Shown here: piece after piece, positions 17,768-27,063 of the stretch
Position numbering within the stretch: the first letter of the stretch is position 1
How the letters are laid out: each line of letters opens with the position of its first letter
Assembly: GCF_015244675.1 (NCBI RefSeq)
Contig: NZ_JABCQO010000010.1
Span: 1 to 64,000 of the forward strand
DNA length: 64,000 bases
Direction of reading: 5' to 3'
Source of the DNA: Gluconobacter cerevisiae
GTDB lineage: Bacteria; Pseudomonadota; Alphaproteobacteria; Acetobacterales; Acetobacteraceae
Notes under the pieces: model-generated
Told to the model about the DNA's origin: nothing
Seen by the model: the letters and a program-made list of their open reading frames with translations, nothing else
Databases searched by the model: none
Translations under genes and position numbers: made by a program

Positions 17768-17807
17768 AAAAGAAGCCCCGACTTGACGATAGGGGCTTCT
17801 TTTTTTG
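17768..17807 (-). terminator. Intrinsic terminator
   Basis: GAAGCCCC (17772-17779) pairs with GGGGCTTC (17792-17799). T-runs on both sides make it bidirectional; on the minus strand it ends the DUF6876-type gene. Confidence 0.8.
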
Positions 17808-17823
17808 GAGACCTAACTTCTGC

Positions 17824-18195
17824 TCAATATTCGGTGTTGAGCATGATCACCCGGTTCTCTCCATCATCAACCCGATAGAGCTTGATCTCCTTCACGGGCA
17901 TATCCGTATAGAGAACCTTCTGGCTCGTAAGCGTGACGGGCTCGCCTCCCTCTTTTCCTCCGTCAGTGCATGTCGCTATTGCGGTGTTGTCCTCGTATTT
18001 GCGGATGGTCCATGTCTGAAACTCCTCGGCTTTGACCTTTGTGTTCAGTTGGTGGCTACCGATCAGGTCAATGATCCACGAGCAGCCATTCTCTGCGATG
18101 AACTTTGCTCCGTCTGTCAGAAGTACTCCGGTTGGCAAACGCCACCATGTCGTCGATCCAGTGAACTGTCGGAGATCGGATTGTGTGAAGCTCAT
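17824..18195 (-). CDS. DUF6876-family protein
   Basis: A 123-residue protein with the family pattern FTQSDLRQFTGSTTWWR, VLLTDGAKFIAENGCSWIIDLI and a C-terminal KLYRVDDGENRVIML. Members occur on plasmids and phages; the function is unknown. Its ATG overlaps the stop of the 50-residue gene upstream (ATGA). Confidence 0.6.
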   Translation of the reverse strand: MSFTQSDLRQFTGSTTWWRLPTGVLLTDGAKFIAENGCSWIIDLIGSHQLNTKVKAEEFQTWTIRKYEDNTAIATCTDGGKEGGEPVTLTSQKVLYTDMPVKEIKLYRVDDGENRVIMLNTEY

Positions 18196-18344
18196 GCTAT
18201 GCCCTCTTCAATGACGATTAGTTCTTGAAGGTCAGACAGTTCACGCTTGCGCTGTTCATACTCCCAAGGGGTAAGACAAAGTTCCTCGGTATGAATGATG
18301 GAATCATCAACGGGGGAAAGTGTTTCAAGAACTGCAAACAACAT
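18192..18344 (-). CDS. Small hypothetical prophage protein
   Basis: A 50-residue frame (MLFAVLETLSPVDDSIIHTEE...) with GGAGA 7 bases before the ATG. Its stop overlaps the next start. It is acidic and helical in its second half (WEYEQRKRELSDLQEL). No domain is recognised. The coupling to the DUF6876 gene supports it as a real gene. Confidence 0.6.
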   Translation of the reverse strand: MLFAVLETLSPVDDSIIHTEELCLTPWEYEQRKRELSDLQELIVIEEGIA

Positions 18345-18545
18345 AAACTGTCTCCTTCGAGTAGTTTATTGCGAAGTTCTGAAAGTATTCCTATCGAAGA
18401 CTTTGAGATTTATGGTTATTTATTAGTTGGCTATAGAATAAAATGAAGTGATGCTTTTGGTTATATCTGACTAGTTTACTGGTTCTGGTCTTCCTCATTT
18501 AACATATATTCTGCATTTCTTAGAGAAATCCCATTTAGTCACAAA

Positions 18546-18567
18546 AAAAGGCGCCGAAGCGCCTTTC
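18546..18567 (-). terminator. Intrinsic terminator after the toxin-antitoxin pair
   Basis: AGGCGC pairs with GCGCCT around a four-base loop, followed on the minus strand by seven T residues. The AT-rich stretch 18345-18545 beyond it holds no gene. Confidence 0.75.
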
Positions 18568-18587
18568 TGTTATTGCTCTTTCGGGGA

Positions 18588-18881
18588 TCAAGCAGAGGTG
18601 TGAAACGTGGCCTGTATCCCAAGTGCTCTCATGATGCCCATGAGGCTCGACAAACTGGGGTTCCCCTTATCGGAGAGGGCCTTGTAAAGAGCCGGGCGGC
18701 TGATACCAGCCTTGTTGGCTGTCTCGGACATTCCTCGTGCTTTAGCGATGACGGAGAGCGCGTGAGTGATCGCCGGGATATTACCGTCTTCCCATGCCAT
18801 GTTGAGCAGTTCCTCTTGAACGAGAGGGTCTTGTGCTGCTTCAACACTGTTAAAGGTCTGTAGCTCTGAAACCTTCATCAT
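18588..18881 (-). CDS. HigA-type antitoxin (addiction module antidote)
   Basis: A 97-residue DNA-binding antitoxin: an N-terminal segment for the toxin, then a helix-turn-helix (ARGMSETANKAGISRPALYKALSD) and NPSLSSLMGIMRALG. It matches the HI1420-type antidote family. It overlaps the toxin gene by four bases. The order, toxin first, is that of HI1419/HI1420 and higBA modules. It should repress its own operon. It is also the only clear HTH protein of the prophage. Confidence 0.82.
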   Translation of the reverse strand: MMKVSELQTFNSVEAAQDPLVQEELLNMAWEDGNIPAITHALSVIAKARGMSETANKAGISRPALYKALSDKGNPSLSSLMGIMRALGIQATFHTSA

Positions 18882-19171
18882 TCCTCTAACTCCTGCGCCA
18901 TCTGCTTCGCTGTCTCGATGTCCTTGCTTTGTGTCCTCTTAGTGCCTCCGCCGAGAACAACGACAAGGACCGCACCGCGCTGCACAAAGTATATCCTGTA
19001 ACCCGGCCCATAATGTATGCGGCTTTCGGAAACACCCATTCCGCACGCCTTAACATCGCCAAATGAGCCGCCTTCCATCTGGATCAATCGGGCTCTGATT
19101 TTGGCAGCCCCTCGGCTATCCTTCAGCCCGTTAAGCCAACGTATAAAAAGAGGGCTTAGTTTGATTTCCAT
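18878..19171 (-). CDS. RelE/ParE-type toxin (HI1419 family)
   Basis: A 97-residue toxin with the family pattern FIRWLNGLKDSRGAAKIRARL, GDVKACGMGVSESRIHYGPGYRIYF and LLGGGTK-like VLGGGTKRTQ. RelE-fold toxins of this type cleave mRNA on ribosomes. It heads a two-gene operon with its antitoxin. It may help keep the prophage in the cell population. Confidence 0.85.
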   Translation of the reverse strand: MEIKLSPLFIRWLNGLKDSRGAAKIRARLIQMEGGSFGDVKACGMGVSESRIHYGPGYRIYFVQRGAVLVVVLGGGTKRTQSKDIETAKQMAQELEE

Positions 19172-19234
19172 GTGTAAACTTTAGTAGACAGTGGGGGTTG
19201 CGTCAACCGAAAAGGTGGGAGGCGGATGGGAAGG

Positions 19235-19465
19235 CTAGTCGCCTTCCTCGACCTCAAACACCACCACGTCATCTTCGATTCGGTGCTCAACTTCTCCGCT
19301 GAGTAACTGGTGCGCTGCATCCTCGGGGATGCCGTATGCCTTTGCTAGAACCTGTCGCATCCCTGCACGGTCTTCCTCGAACGCGTATCCGTTCTTCGCC
19401 CAGGCGATTATCCCCGGCGTGTAGGCCGCTGCACTCGATCCGAGCCTGTATGTCTTCTTCGCCAT
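19235..19465 (-). CDS. Small acidic hypothetical protein
   Basis: A 76-residue protein (MAKKTYRLGSSAAAYTPGIIAW...). GAGGTGG lies 5 bases before the ATG at 19465, which decides this start over the in-frame ATG at 19477. The last third is strongly acidic (VEHRIEDDVVVFEVEEGD). No domain is recognised. Confidence 0.6.
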   Translation of the reverse strand: MAKKTYRLGSSAAAYTPGIIAWAKNGYAFEEDRAGMRQVLAKAYGIPEDAAHQLLSGEVEHRIEDDVVVFEVEEGD

Positions 19466-19480
19466 GTCCCACCTCACAAA

Positions 19481-19500
19481 AAAGGGGAGCCTGCGCTCCC
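19481..19500 (-). terminator. Intrinsic terminator
   Basis: GGGGAGC pairs with GCTCCCC around four bases, followed on the minus strand by a T6 run. It ends the DUF6641-type gene. Confidence 0.8.
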
Positions 19501-19510
19501 CGGTTGTTTC

Positions 19511-20008
19511 TCAGTGACCGCGACCAGTGCGGGCCTGTGCGCCTATGCGGGGTGTTTCCGGCTTTGCAGCTACAACCTCTTCCTCTTTGCGCTTGCGTTC
19601 GCTTGTTGCCAGCAGGGGCTTGTCGAGTTCCCCGGCCTTCGCTGCTACGATCAGCAGTTCAAGCACTGCCTTAACGTCATCTAACTTGGGACCGGTCTTA
19701 ATAGCTGCTCCGCCTTCGGAAAGCTGGATCTTCTTCGAGCCGTATCGGGGAGAAACAAAGTAGGCGTTGTTGCCTTTCTCCCACCACGTCGCAAATCTCA
19801 CAGACTTCTCGAACTTGTTGGTCTCGCCTGTTGCTTCGTCCTTCTCACGGCGTTCACGCATCAGATTGAAGGGCTTGCCTTCGACCTCTGCCTGTAGTGC
19901 CCGCAACTGCACTTCGACGCCTTCAACGAACCGCTTGCGGACGTGTGGTGCCCGATCATTCTCGGCGTCAACTTCTTTAACGAACTGTAGCTTGCTAAGA
20001 GCGGTCAT
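19511..20008 (-). CDS. DUF6641-like protein, copy 1
   Basis: A 165-residue protein. MTALSKLQFVKEV, RKRFVEGVEVQLRALQ, the WW-containing middle (FATWWEKGNNAYFVSPRYGSKKIQL) and the end VLELLIVAAKAGELDKPL match the DUF6641 pattern known from phages and plasmids. The charged C-terminal tail looks disordered. A second member lies at 50002-50406. The function is unknown. Confidence 0.6.
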   Translation of the reverse strand: MTALSKLQFVKEVDAENDRAPHVRKRFVEGVEVQLRALQAEVEGKPFNLMRERREKDEATGETNKFEKSVRFATWWEKGNNAYFVSPRYGSKKIQLSEGGAAIKTGPKLDDVKAVLELLIVAAKAGELDKPLLATSERKRKEEEVVAAKPETPRIGAQARTGRGH

Positions 20009-20346
20009 TGTAAGTGTTCTCTGCTTTTTGGCTTTGCGTTATTGCTTGCCTACATCGCTAATATGTTTCCTTTCTGAATACCTTCCTATGTCAAAGATAG
20101 GCTTTTCTTATACTCTTTGGATATTGACGCGGAAAAGAAAAGACAAACCTACCTGATGGGCAAGTCTAGTATTGTCCTTATATTACTTGAATGTAGTGTG
20201 CTACTTGAGGGAAGCCAGAACCAACGGACTAGCCACACCGAGGACTTCTGCTGAATACAGAGAGCCCCTGAGAGCGTTATACAGTGCGGTCTAGGTCTTC
20301 TCGCTACACATTGTAGCCCAGATACTAAATGGCTCTGTACGACGCT
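20009..20346. other. Noncoding gap inside the prophage
   Basis: No convincing gene. It separates the left accessory block from the end of the tail-fibre block, so the promoter of the DUF6641 gene should be here. A GTAG-CACA-CTAC palindrome is seen near 20196-20207. Confidence 0.3.
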
Positions 20347-20781
20347 CTATGAGGTTTGGGCGAGGTACCTCAATAGCTCACTGCGCTCGCCCTGAGGACC
20401 GAGTGCAAGTTGCGGAGTTTCAGACAGCAGGCCGACCTGCATAATCGGTGCGTTGACGTGGAAGACCAACACGTCTCCGCTTTTCATCCTGAAGGTGAAC
20501 TCCAAGAAGTAAGTCGTGCTGTTGCTGCCTTGTGAAAGGGTAAAACTAACAACGGTTCCGGCTGCCGACGCCGGGCCGATGACTAGGCAGTTATCGCTAG
20601 ACGCATCGCCGATGTTTCGTATCGAGCAACTGACCAGAGTGTCAGACGCCGATATAAGGTTTCGGATATCGAGAGAGTATGTGATCGAGGAGGACTGATC
20701 ACGGCTCGCTAGATAAATGGCTTGCTGATCGAGGGCAGGATACCTTGCTATAACAATCTTGCTGTTTGTGAGATTAGACAT
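20347..20781 (-). CDS. Phage protein, possible fibre-tail adaptor
   Basis: A 144-residue beta-rich protein (LTNSKIVIARYPALD..., a repeated pattern of polar strands, ending LLRYLAQTS). Its position as last gene of the tail-fibre block and its size suit the small immunoglobulin-like fibre-associated proteins of many proteobacterial phages. I do not recognise a specific family with certainty. Confidence 0.4.
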   Translation of the reverse strand: MSNLTNSKIVIARYPALDQQAIYLASRDQSSSITYSLDIRNLISASDTLVSCSIRNIGDASSDNCLVIGPASAAGTVVSFTLSQGSNSTTYFLEFTFRMKSGDVLVFHVNAPIMQVGLLSETPQLALGPQGERSELLRYLAQTS

Positions 20782-20808
20782 CGCTTCTCCGTTTTTGTTT
20801 CAGTAGTT

Positions 20809-21240
20809 TTAGTTTGCAGATGGTGCGCTTGGGAGTGTTTTAGACTTTGTGTCCGTCCCATTATCGATTGCCATCAGTGCCTTTAAGTACGTTACCCACG
20901 CATCCGGCGTGGCCTCATTCAGCATCGTATAGTTGTTCTGCACGTATGTTCTTGCATCCGCCAGGGCAGTTTGTGCTTGATCGGAGAGAGGGGCAACGTA
21001 AACCGGTGCTGTGTAATCCACCACCCTCTTGCCCTTGACACCTTTTCCCACAGGCAGACGGAATGTTGGATCATTCCACTGAGCTTCTGTTAATGGAATC
21101 ATGTTTGAGGCATCTGGTACATTGTCCAAAGACCCCATATCGCCCGTATCATACCATCCTGTTACGATAGTCGGCTGCGTAGCTGTCGTATCATACGAGG
21201 CATAATATCTTGCTGGATAATCTGCTGTTGTTTTTGTCAT
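20809..21240 (-). CDS. Putative tail-fibre assembly/accessory protein
   Basis: A 143-residue protein from the ATG at 21240, with AAGGAG six bases upstream; the longer frame from 21264 overlaps the fibre gene and lacks a site. It has YYASYDTTATQPTIVTGWYDT and a helical C-terminal half (SDQAQTALADARTYVQNNYTML). This layout is common for proteins encoded just after a tail fibre in Acetobacteraceae and enterobacterial prophages. It may help the fibre fold. Confidence 0.55.
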   Translation of the reverse strand: MTKTTADYPARYYASYDTTATQPTIVTGWYDTGDMGSLDNVPDASNMIPLTEAQWNDPTFRLPVGKGVKGKRVVDYTAPVYVAPLSDQAQTALADARTYVQNNYTMLNEATPDAWVTYLKALMAIDNGTDTKSKTLPSAPSAN

Positions 21241-21250
21241 ATCAATCTCC

Positions 21251-23551
21251 TTACTTTGGTCCAAAAGCTACTACTGAGAACTGAGTAGCACCTCTATTTA
21301 CCACTCGGATTGTGAAACCCGAGGCATCCCAGTTATATGCTGCAAAATCGACGTCAATATCTTGGGCCGGTGTGATAAGGATTGCTACTGGTGCTGATCC
21401 AAATGCTTGCGGAAAGTTTACGCGCATATTGTCAGTTGCATTAACTTGGAATGGCTCCATTCTATTACCATAAGCAAAGTTCCAGATGTTTCCCGAGGAA
21501 CCGAAATCACCTTGGTAAGAGCTCCACGGAACATAGTTGGCATTAACCCAGTTCGTTGTTCCATAACCCTGACTATTGACCCATGACTGAACATCATTGG
21601 CTTTTTGATTGGCTACGTTATGGGCGAAAGCTGTTGTGGCTATGTGTGTTCCATTATCTTCATTGCCGTGTGTCTGGTACCATGCTTCGCCACCTACACT
21701 TAGATTTCCATTGACCAAAACCCCGGCATTAAAAGCTACTGTTCCGTTATAGGAACCAATAGTATTCGTGTAGAGCCAGTTGCCCTGACCTACCCTGACA
21801 TCACCATTCACGATTGCAGCGCCGTTGATGGTGGCCTGACCGGAAGTGATATTTCCACCTAGGTTCAGAGAGCCGTCAGGATTGAATATCGCAAAATGAT
21901 CCGAGCCGTTGTTGGTATGGATTACAACATTTCCCTGATTTGTATCCTGATATACCGACGAGTTTCCGCCGTTGTTGAATGCAAGTGTCTTTAGAAAAGC
22001 ACCTTGGAATGTCGGCGTTGAACTTGTTTGGAGTGTTTGGTTCGTAATCGTTCCGACGTAGTTGTGAACAAACGAGGTAGATGCTGCATTTTTAGAGTTA
22101 TCGGATGTTGAAACAGTGGGAACCTGCAACCCTGTGCCGACTGACACGATGCCAGAGTTTCTGCTTATCGTGAGGGGTGTCGATAAGAGGGTATTGCTGT
22201 CCGAGTAAGCAGAAATAACCAGATCACCACCGGCGTTGTTGCCTGTCTCTGCTGCATTGCTTTTTCCGATGGTCCAGCGATTTTTGCCGCTATTGCTCAG
22301 GTAGATGGTTGCCCAGTCAGACCCATTATCAATGATGGATAGGTTAGACGTCAGGTTGGGGGTCGTTAGTGCTCCAGCGGTTATCTTGCCGCTTACGGAG
22401 AGAGGGCATGAAAAAATAGCGTTTGCGGCTTGGAAGTTCAGGGATGCCTGACCAGTAGCAGATGCTGAACCACCGCTTGCAGAAATGCGAGCGTCAAAGT
22501 CATGATTAACACCGAAGGAATGGAAATCCAGATAGGTGGTATTGTTCTGACCGTTAGTGGTATCGCCTAGTTCTATACCCATTGTGCCGCCCGACGACGC
22601 GCCGACACTCAACGCCTTACCGATAGTAGCCTGACCAGTAGTCGTTATGTCGTTCGCTGTTAGGGAGCCTGAAACGGCTAGAGGAGAATAAAGGGTGGAA
22701 CTGGCGGGAGCGAGAGACAGAACTCTTGAAGCCATATCGCCGGTAGTGGAACTGTCTCTGAACATGAAATGACCACTGAAGTCAGTGAACGTCATTATAT
22801 TGCCAGTACCCTGACTCCATGTTGTCGCGTCTGTTCGGTAAATGTCGTTATCCAAGGAGATTGAATGATAATAATGATCCCCTGCGTTCGAGATCACATG
22901 AGCGCTGGTTGAACTATCCTGCTGGAGCGAGATGCCGCCGATTGTCGCAGATTGATCGACCTTCAATGAACCGGATATCTCGCCACCGATGAGGGGCAGG
23001 TATTGTCCCTGAACCCAGTTCTGTTCAGCGAGATAGTGCCATGTCCCGGAACTGTCCTGTGCAGAGGTTGTGCCAGCAACATGATTGAAACCTATTTTGC
23101 GAATACCGTAGGTGTTGTCGTCTTCTTGCTGGAATACAAAGCCGCCTAGTTGCGTCTGATCGACCTGCGCGATCAACTCCGAACCTGTCCAGCCGATATA
23201 AACCTTGTTATTAGCCATCCAGTCACCACCGCCCTGCTGAACTGGCGTAAAGCCGACTGTCGCTTGCATGGCCTTCTGGTTCACATAATCTACGGTAGCG
23301 ATCTGGTTAGCTGGCGCGGATGAACCCGGCTGCGATGTCAGAGGAGTGCCTGTTAGTGTCGGACTGTTCAGAGGCGCAAATGTCTTGTTCAACAAGTTGC
23401 TGATCTGGCCAGATGAGTTGTCGGGATTGACGCCATGTGACGTTAGGATTGCATTTAGCTCACTAACGATAGTGTTCATATCCGTGGTGGTAAGTTTTGT
23501 TCCCTGTTGTCCGATAGCCGGATTAGGGTCCTGATATGTTTTATTGAACAT
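21251..23551 (-). CDS. Tail fibre protein
   Basis: A 766-residue fibre; MFNKTYQDPNPAIG is taken as start (AAGAGG upstream). The N-terminus TKLTTTDMNTIVSELNAIL suits tail attachment. The shaft has repeats of the PTLTGTPLTSQPG, IATVDYVNQKA and HIATTAFAHNVANQK kind. The end (MRVNFPQAFGSAPVAILITP...GATQFSVVAFGPK) resembles the receptor-binding tip of gp53-like fibres. It should determine host range. Confidence 0.85.
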   Translation of the reverse strand: MFNKTYQDPNPAIGQQGTKLTTTDMNTIVSELNAILTSHGVNPDNSSGQISNLLNKTFAPLNSPTLTGTPLTSQPGSSAPANQIATVDYVNQKAMQATVGFTPVQQGGGDWMANNKVYIGWTGSELIAQVDQTQLGGFVFQQEDDNTYGIRKIGFNHVAGTTSAQDSSGTWHYLAEQNWVQGQYLPLIGGEISGSLKVDQSATIGGISLQQDSSTSAHVISNAGDHYYHSISLDNDIYRTDATTWSQGTGNIMTFTDFSGHFMFRDSSTTGDMASRVLSLAPASSTLYSPLAVSGSLTANDITTTGQATIGKALSVGASSGGTMGIELGDTTNGQNNTTYLDFHSFGVNHDFDARISASGGSASATGQASLNFQAANAIFSCPLSVSGKITAGALTTPNLTSNLSIIDNGSDWATIYLSNSGKNRWTIGKSNAAETGNNAGGDLVISAYSDSNTLLSTPLTISRNSGIVSVGTGLQVPTVSTSDNSKNAASTSFVHNYVGTITNQTLQTSSTPTFQGAFLKTLAFNNGGNSSVYQDTNQGNVVIHTNNGSDHFAIFNPDGSLNLGGNITSGQATINGAAIVNGDVRVGQGNWLYTNTIGSYNGTVAFNAGVLVNGNLSVGGEAWYQTHGNEDNGTHIATTAFAHNVANQKANDVQSWVNSQGYGTTNWVNANYVPWSSYQGDFGSSGNIWNFAYGNRMEPFQVNATDNMRVNFPQAFGSAPVAILITPAQDIDVDFAAYNWDASGFTIRVVNRGATQFSVVAFGPK

Positions 23552-23585
23552 CAAATAACCTCTTAAAAATGAATATATTCAATCG

Positions 23586-23593
23586 TATTTAAT
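23586..23593 (-). promoter_or_regulatory. TAAATA late-promoter-like element, tail fibre
   Basis: Minus-strand ATTAAATAC, 35 bases before the fibre start. A palindrome GAATATATTC (23571-23580) follows it. See the finding on the recurrent motif. Confidence 0.4.
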
Positions 23594-23603
23594 GGTTTCC
23601 TTA

Positions 23604-24173
23604 TTACGCGAAGTTTGGATTGTAGTAAAAATATGCTTTGCACATTGCAGGAACTAGGTCTGAGAACTCGCATTCAAGAAAAGCAATGTTCGGGTTGTCT
23701 GTGCTCACGAATGTAACGGCATAGACTTGGCTTTCGTCGTCCATCGTTCCAACGTCGTCACCGAAACGGTAAACACCCGGAACGATACCCCCATACTCAA
23801 CTACCTTGATCGTGAAGCCCATTGCTCGTGCATGGTTGACGTAGAAGTCTTTCGAGATGCTGCCCGTCATCGTTAAGCGAGCAACGATCTGACCTCTGCG
23901 TTCATCATCACTGGAGTCTGCTGTTACGCACTTACTCGGCAGACCTACTGCCGTTTCCCACACGTCTATGAAGTTTGTTGTCGTCGCAGGGAAGAGATCA
24001 ACAAGGAGATCACAGGCCGCATCATCGAACCTCTGTTTCTCTTGGTTCAAACCCTCAACGAACTTTGACATATTACTGCCGGGATTTTTGTTCCAAGCAT
24101 CGCCATTAGGAAGAAGGTTCTTTGCAGCATTGATGTAGTCGGCTGCCTGTGTTCGGGTAATAAGGTTACTCAT
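23604..24173 (-). CDS. Baseplate/tail protein, DUF2313 (Mu gp48-like)
   Basis: A 189-residue protein with the family start (NLLPNGDAWNKNPGSNMSKFVEGLNQEKQRFDD), DLFPATTTNFIDVWETAVGLP and a C-terminal YGGIVPGVYRFGDDVG. In Mu and P2-like phages this protein lies between gpJ and the fibre, exactly as here. It is likely part of the baseplate wedge. Confidence 0.85.
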   Translation of the reverse strand: MSNLITRTQAADYINAAKNLLPNGDAWNKNPGSNMSKFVEGLNQEKQRFDDAACDLLVDLFPATTTNFIDVWETAVGLPSKCVTADSSDDERRGQIVARLTMTGSISKDFYVNHARAMGFTIKVVEYGGIVPGVYRFGDDVGTMDDESQVYAVTFVSTDNPNIAFLECEFSDLVPAMCKAYFYYNPNFA

Positions 24174-24182
24174 GGCGCCTCC

Positions 24183-25274
24183 TTAGTTGTAGGTAATGTT
24201 GCCGATGACAGGAAGCTGACCGAGCGTCGTTGTGACGTTCCCGGACGGCGCTGTCAGCGTGAAGTCAGTTGAGCCCGTCACACTGCTGATTGCAGCGATG
24301 ATTGAGGCTTGCGAAATGACCGAGCCAAGCGGTGATCCCTGATTTTCAAATAAGGTTGTTAGTGAGGTTTTGATCGCACTTTGAATGGACGCCGATGCCG
24401 ATTTGAGCCCAGACAAGGTGATGTCTGTTGAGACTTTGATCGGGGAGCAAACGAGCAACAACTCGGAGACCGGCTTCTGGGATTGCAGCGCATTAGCGAC
24501 CGAGAGCTGATCCCCCGTCGCTGTCTGCCAGCGAGTATCGAGCGTTGAAGATCCGTCCGAGCCTTGCGGGAAGCCCTGATACTGGTTTGTACGATCCATC
24601 ATGACATACAGGACCACTTGCCCTGGCATAACGGGTACGGGGTTAACCCATGCAGCGGTGACACCGGGAACGGCTAGAGCCCAGTCCACATGGTCTTGCG
24701 AAGAACCGCCTACGCTTCGGACTTTGAATGCGTCGATTACGCGAACGCGAAGCTGATCATCTGTTTCTAGTGGTGTACCATTTTCAATGGAGTTGGTTAG
24801 AGTAACGGAAGCGTTTACGCCCGCAATCGGGCTGATGAGCGAAAGCATTGAACCTGCGCTCGCATTGCCGGATGTGCCTGAAACGGTAGCTGTTATGGGA
24901 ACACTGTTTCCAACATTGGAAAGAATGTTCGTCGTGTAGATGAAGCCATCGCTTCTTTGCAGGACCGTACCCGCTGGAATGGTCGCGTTCGTTGTGCCCG
25001 AGAAAGAAACCGATCCTGTTGCCAGAGCGGCAGACTTTCGCGTGATGCCTTTGAGGGATGCCCATTCCTCAAGATAAACGTCCGTAGCCGTCGCCGGGCT
25101 GGCCTGAAGGATCAAATATTGTAGGAATGCCCAAAGGTAGTAGATTTCTTTTGAGTCGGCTCTTGCTATTGTTCGTAGAACTGATTGGTCAGGAAGATTG
25201 ACGCCTGTACTGTTTACGATGTCCTGTTCCATTCTTTTACGAATGGTTTCAAACGTAGGGTAGGCATATGCCAT
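24183..25274 (-). CDS. Baseplate J-like protein (Mu gp47)
   Basis: A 363-residue baseplate wedge protein. The ATG at 25274 follows AAGAGG; the frame stays open to 25358. Motifs: ILQASPATATDVYLEEWASLKGI, the repeated strand pattern IPAGTVLQRSDGFIYTT, and VGGSSQDHVDWALAVPGVTAAWV. It would organise the baseplate of a contractile tail. Confidence 0.9.
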   Translation of the reverse strand: MAYAYPTFETIRKRMEQDIVNSTGVNLPDQSVLRTIARADSKEIYYLWAFLQYLILQASPATATDVYLEEWASLKGITRKSAALATGSVSFSGTTNATIPAGTVLQRSDGFIYTTNILSNVGNSVPITATVSGTSGNASAGSMLSLISPIAGVNASVTLTNSIENGTPLETDDQLRVRVIDAFKVRSVGGSSQDHVDWALAVPGVTAAWVNPVPVMPGQVVLYVMMDRTNQYQGFPQGSDGSSTLDTRWQTATGDQLSVANALQSQKPVSELLLVCSPIKVSTDITLSGLKSASASIQSAIKTSLTTLFENQGSPLGSVISQASIIAAISSVTGSTDFTLTAPSGNVTTTLGQLPVIGNITYN

Positions 25275-25311
25275 GGTAATACCTCTTATATTGGATAGAA
25301 TATTCTCTCCG

Positions 25312-25319
25312 TATTTAGA
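25312..25319 (-). promoter_or_regulatory. TAAATA late-promoter-like element, baseplate J
   Basis: Minus-strand TCTAAATAC, 38 bases before the start; the palindrome AGAATATTCT (25297-25306) follows. Confidence 0.4.
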
Positions 25320-25466
25320 GGCGTTTGGATTTATCGGCGTAAAGCAAGCGGGCGTCATATATGCCCGCAGAGGGCATTTAGTGATCCCGGGGCACTGTGT
25401 AACAAGCTGGGCGTTAAATGCGCTGTGCGGGCTTCTGAGGGCGTCTTAGGGACGCTATTCACAGGA

Positions 25467-25496
25467 AAGCCCCGACATTGCTGCCGGGGCCTCTTG
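25467..25496 (-). terminator. Intrinsic terminator after the capsid gene
   Basis: GCCCCGGCA pairs with the GGGGC side across a short loop, followed on the minus strand by TTTCC. It closes the head-gene operon before the baseplate block. Confidence 0.65.
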
Positions 25497-25513
25497 TTTT
25501 TGGCTTATTCCGA

Positions 25514-27001
25514 TTAGCCGTTGTTTGCACCGCTTGCACTTGTGCCTGCCTGACCCTTCTTCGCAACTGCGCCAGAAGCATCTGTGCCAGCCAAGTTAGG
25601 AGTGAAGATCGAAGAATCAACACTGGAAGCAAGAGCAGCGAAGTTGCCAAGGGACCAATCTTCAACAGTCATCTTCGCAATCGCGTTAGGCTGAACAGTG
25701 TTGAAATCGTGCCTCATGGAAGCCTTGAAGCTGTAGAGGTCCTGTCCCCAAGAGTGAACAGCACCGCTAGCGTTCGAATACGAACCAACGTCAGTACGGT
25801 CGAACTCATAAGAGGTAGCTTCACCGAAGCGCAGGTAGTCACCCTGAACCAAGTAGATATTGGACCCCTTTCCAGAAGTACCAAGATTTGTCGGGATCTG
25901 TGTCGTGGTCAAAATGTCCTTTCCGAATAGCTTGCCCGAAGCAAGCTCTTCCTTGAATGGGAACTGGTAGTCGTTAGCGAAGAACATCAGAGCATTCTTG
26001 ACGTTCGGGTGCATAAGGAATGTCGAACCCTCGGCGTCAATCAACTTACCTTCGAGAGCAGCAATCAACTGAGCAAGGCTCTGGGAGATTGTCGTTACGT
26101 TTGTAAGGCCGGTCGTACCGGTCAACGAAGTGAAGGTGTTAGCAGCGGGAACGAGACCTTCAAGACCGATTGGCTTGTTGCCTGATCCGTTATCAAGGCT
26201 GTTGATCATAACGCTATCGACCTTAGCGGACATAACGCGACCAATCTGCTTTGCAACCTTAGCGGCAATCTCGAAAGGAGATAGGATATCAACTTCTTTG
26301 GTGATCGACGTTACGGCAGCAATCTTTCTCCAACGGAGATATACGCGGTCCCAATCGCCTTCGCTGTATGGGAACTGTTCGCCTTCGTCGATGTAAGCGG
26401 CGGTCACGGTGCCTGACTCACGAAGGATGGTCTTCTGACCAAGTGGCATAGATTCTTTCTGAGCAATCTTTACGATTACAGATTCAGGATAAAGCGCCTC
26501 AACGTATCCTTCCATTGCCTGTGGGATGATCGGCTCACTGGTAGTAGTGGTTGCCTTGGTCATAATGTTTGCCGCATCGGAAGCCTTAAAGCCGTTCGCC
26601 TTTAGCTTTGTTGCAGCATCACGGCCATGCTTCTCGGCAAAAATCTTACCAAGACCGCGATAACCAAACTCTAGTTTTGGATCGAGGCCCGAACCAATAT
26701 CCTTGTTGATCGAGAAGGTCTTAACCTTGAACTCACCGGACTTCTCATCAGAGTCAGATGAAGCAGGCGAAGAGGTGTCTTCTTCAGCATCCTTTGCTTT
26801 CTTCGCATCAAGCTCTTCTGCACGAGCTAGGCGCTCTTCGAGAGTGCGAACGCGGTTCTGTAGATCCTCATATTCTTTCTCGGCTGGTGCTGTGTCTTCG
26901 CCTTCATCTTCTGCTTTGCAGAGAGCGATAAATGCCTTGTCGAGTTTCTTTACTGCTTCATCTAGCGAAGCCTTTACATCAAATGTGCGATTAGATGACA
27001 T
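25514..27001 (-). CDS. Major capsid protein, HK97 fold
   Basis: A 495-residue protein. Residues 1-100 form a charged coiled coil ([22 protein letters not shown]..., [18 protein letters not shown]), the delta-domain scaffold that the protease removes. The mature part contains [27 protein letters not shown] and [23 protein letters not shown]. The upstream gene encodes the matching protease. Good GGAG site before the ATG. Confidence 0.88.
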   Translation of the reverse strand: MSSNRTFDVKASLDEAVKKLDKAFIALCKAEDEGEDTAPAEKEYEDLQNRVRTLEERLARAEELDAKKAKDAEEDTSSPASSDSDEKSGEFKVKTFSINKDIGSGLDPKLEFGYRGLGKIFAEKHGRDAATKLKANGFKASDAANIMTKATTTTSEPIIPQAMEGYVEALYPESVIVKIAQKESMPLGQKTILRESGTVTAAYIDEGEQFPYSEGDWDRVYLRWRKIAAVTSITKEVDILSPFEIAAKVAKQIGRVMSAKVDSVMINSLDNGSGNKPIGLEGLVPAANTFTSLTGTTGLTNVTTISQSLAQLIAALEGKLIDAEGSTFLMHPNVKNALMFFANDYQFPFKEELASGKLFGKDILTTTQIPTNLGTSGKGSNIYLVQGDYLRFGEATSYEFDRTDVGSYSNASGAVHSWGQDLYSFKASMRHDFNTVQPNAIAKMTVEDWSLGNFAALASSVDSSIFTPNLAGTDASGAVAKKGQAGTSASGANNG

Positions 27002-27040
27002 ATATGTCTCCTTGAATGTTATTAGTGATAATCACCTTTG

Positions 27041-27048
27041 TATTTATT
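27041..27048 (-). promoter_or_regulatory. TAAATA late-promoter-like element, capsid
   Basis: Minus-strand AATAAATAC, 40 bases before the capsid start. A short palindrome GTGATAATCAC (27025-27035) follows. Confidence 0.45.
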
Positions 27049-27063
27049 GATTGAATATTATAT

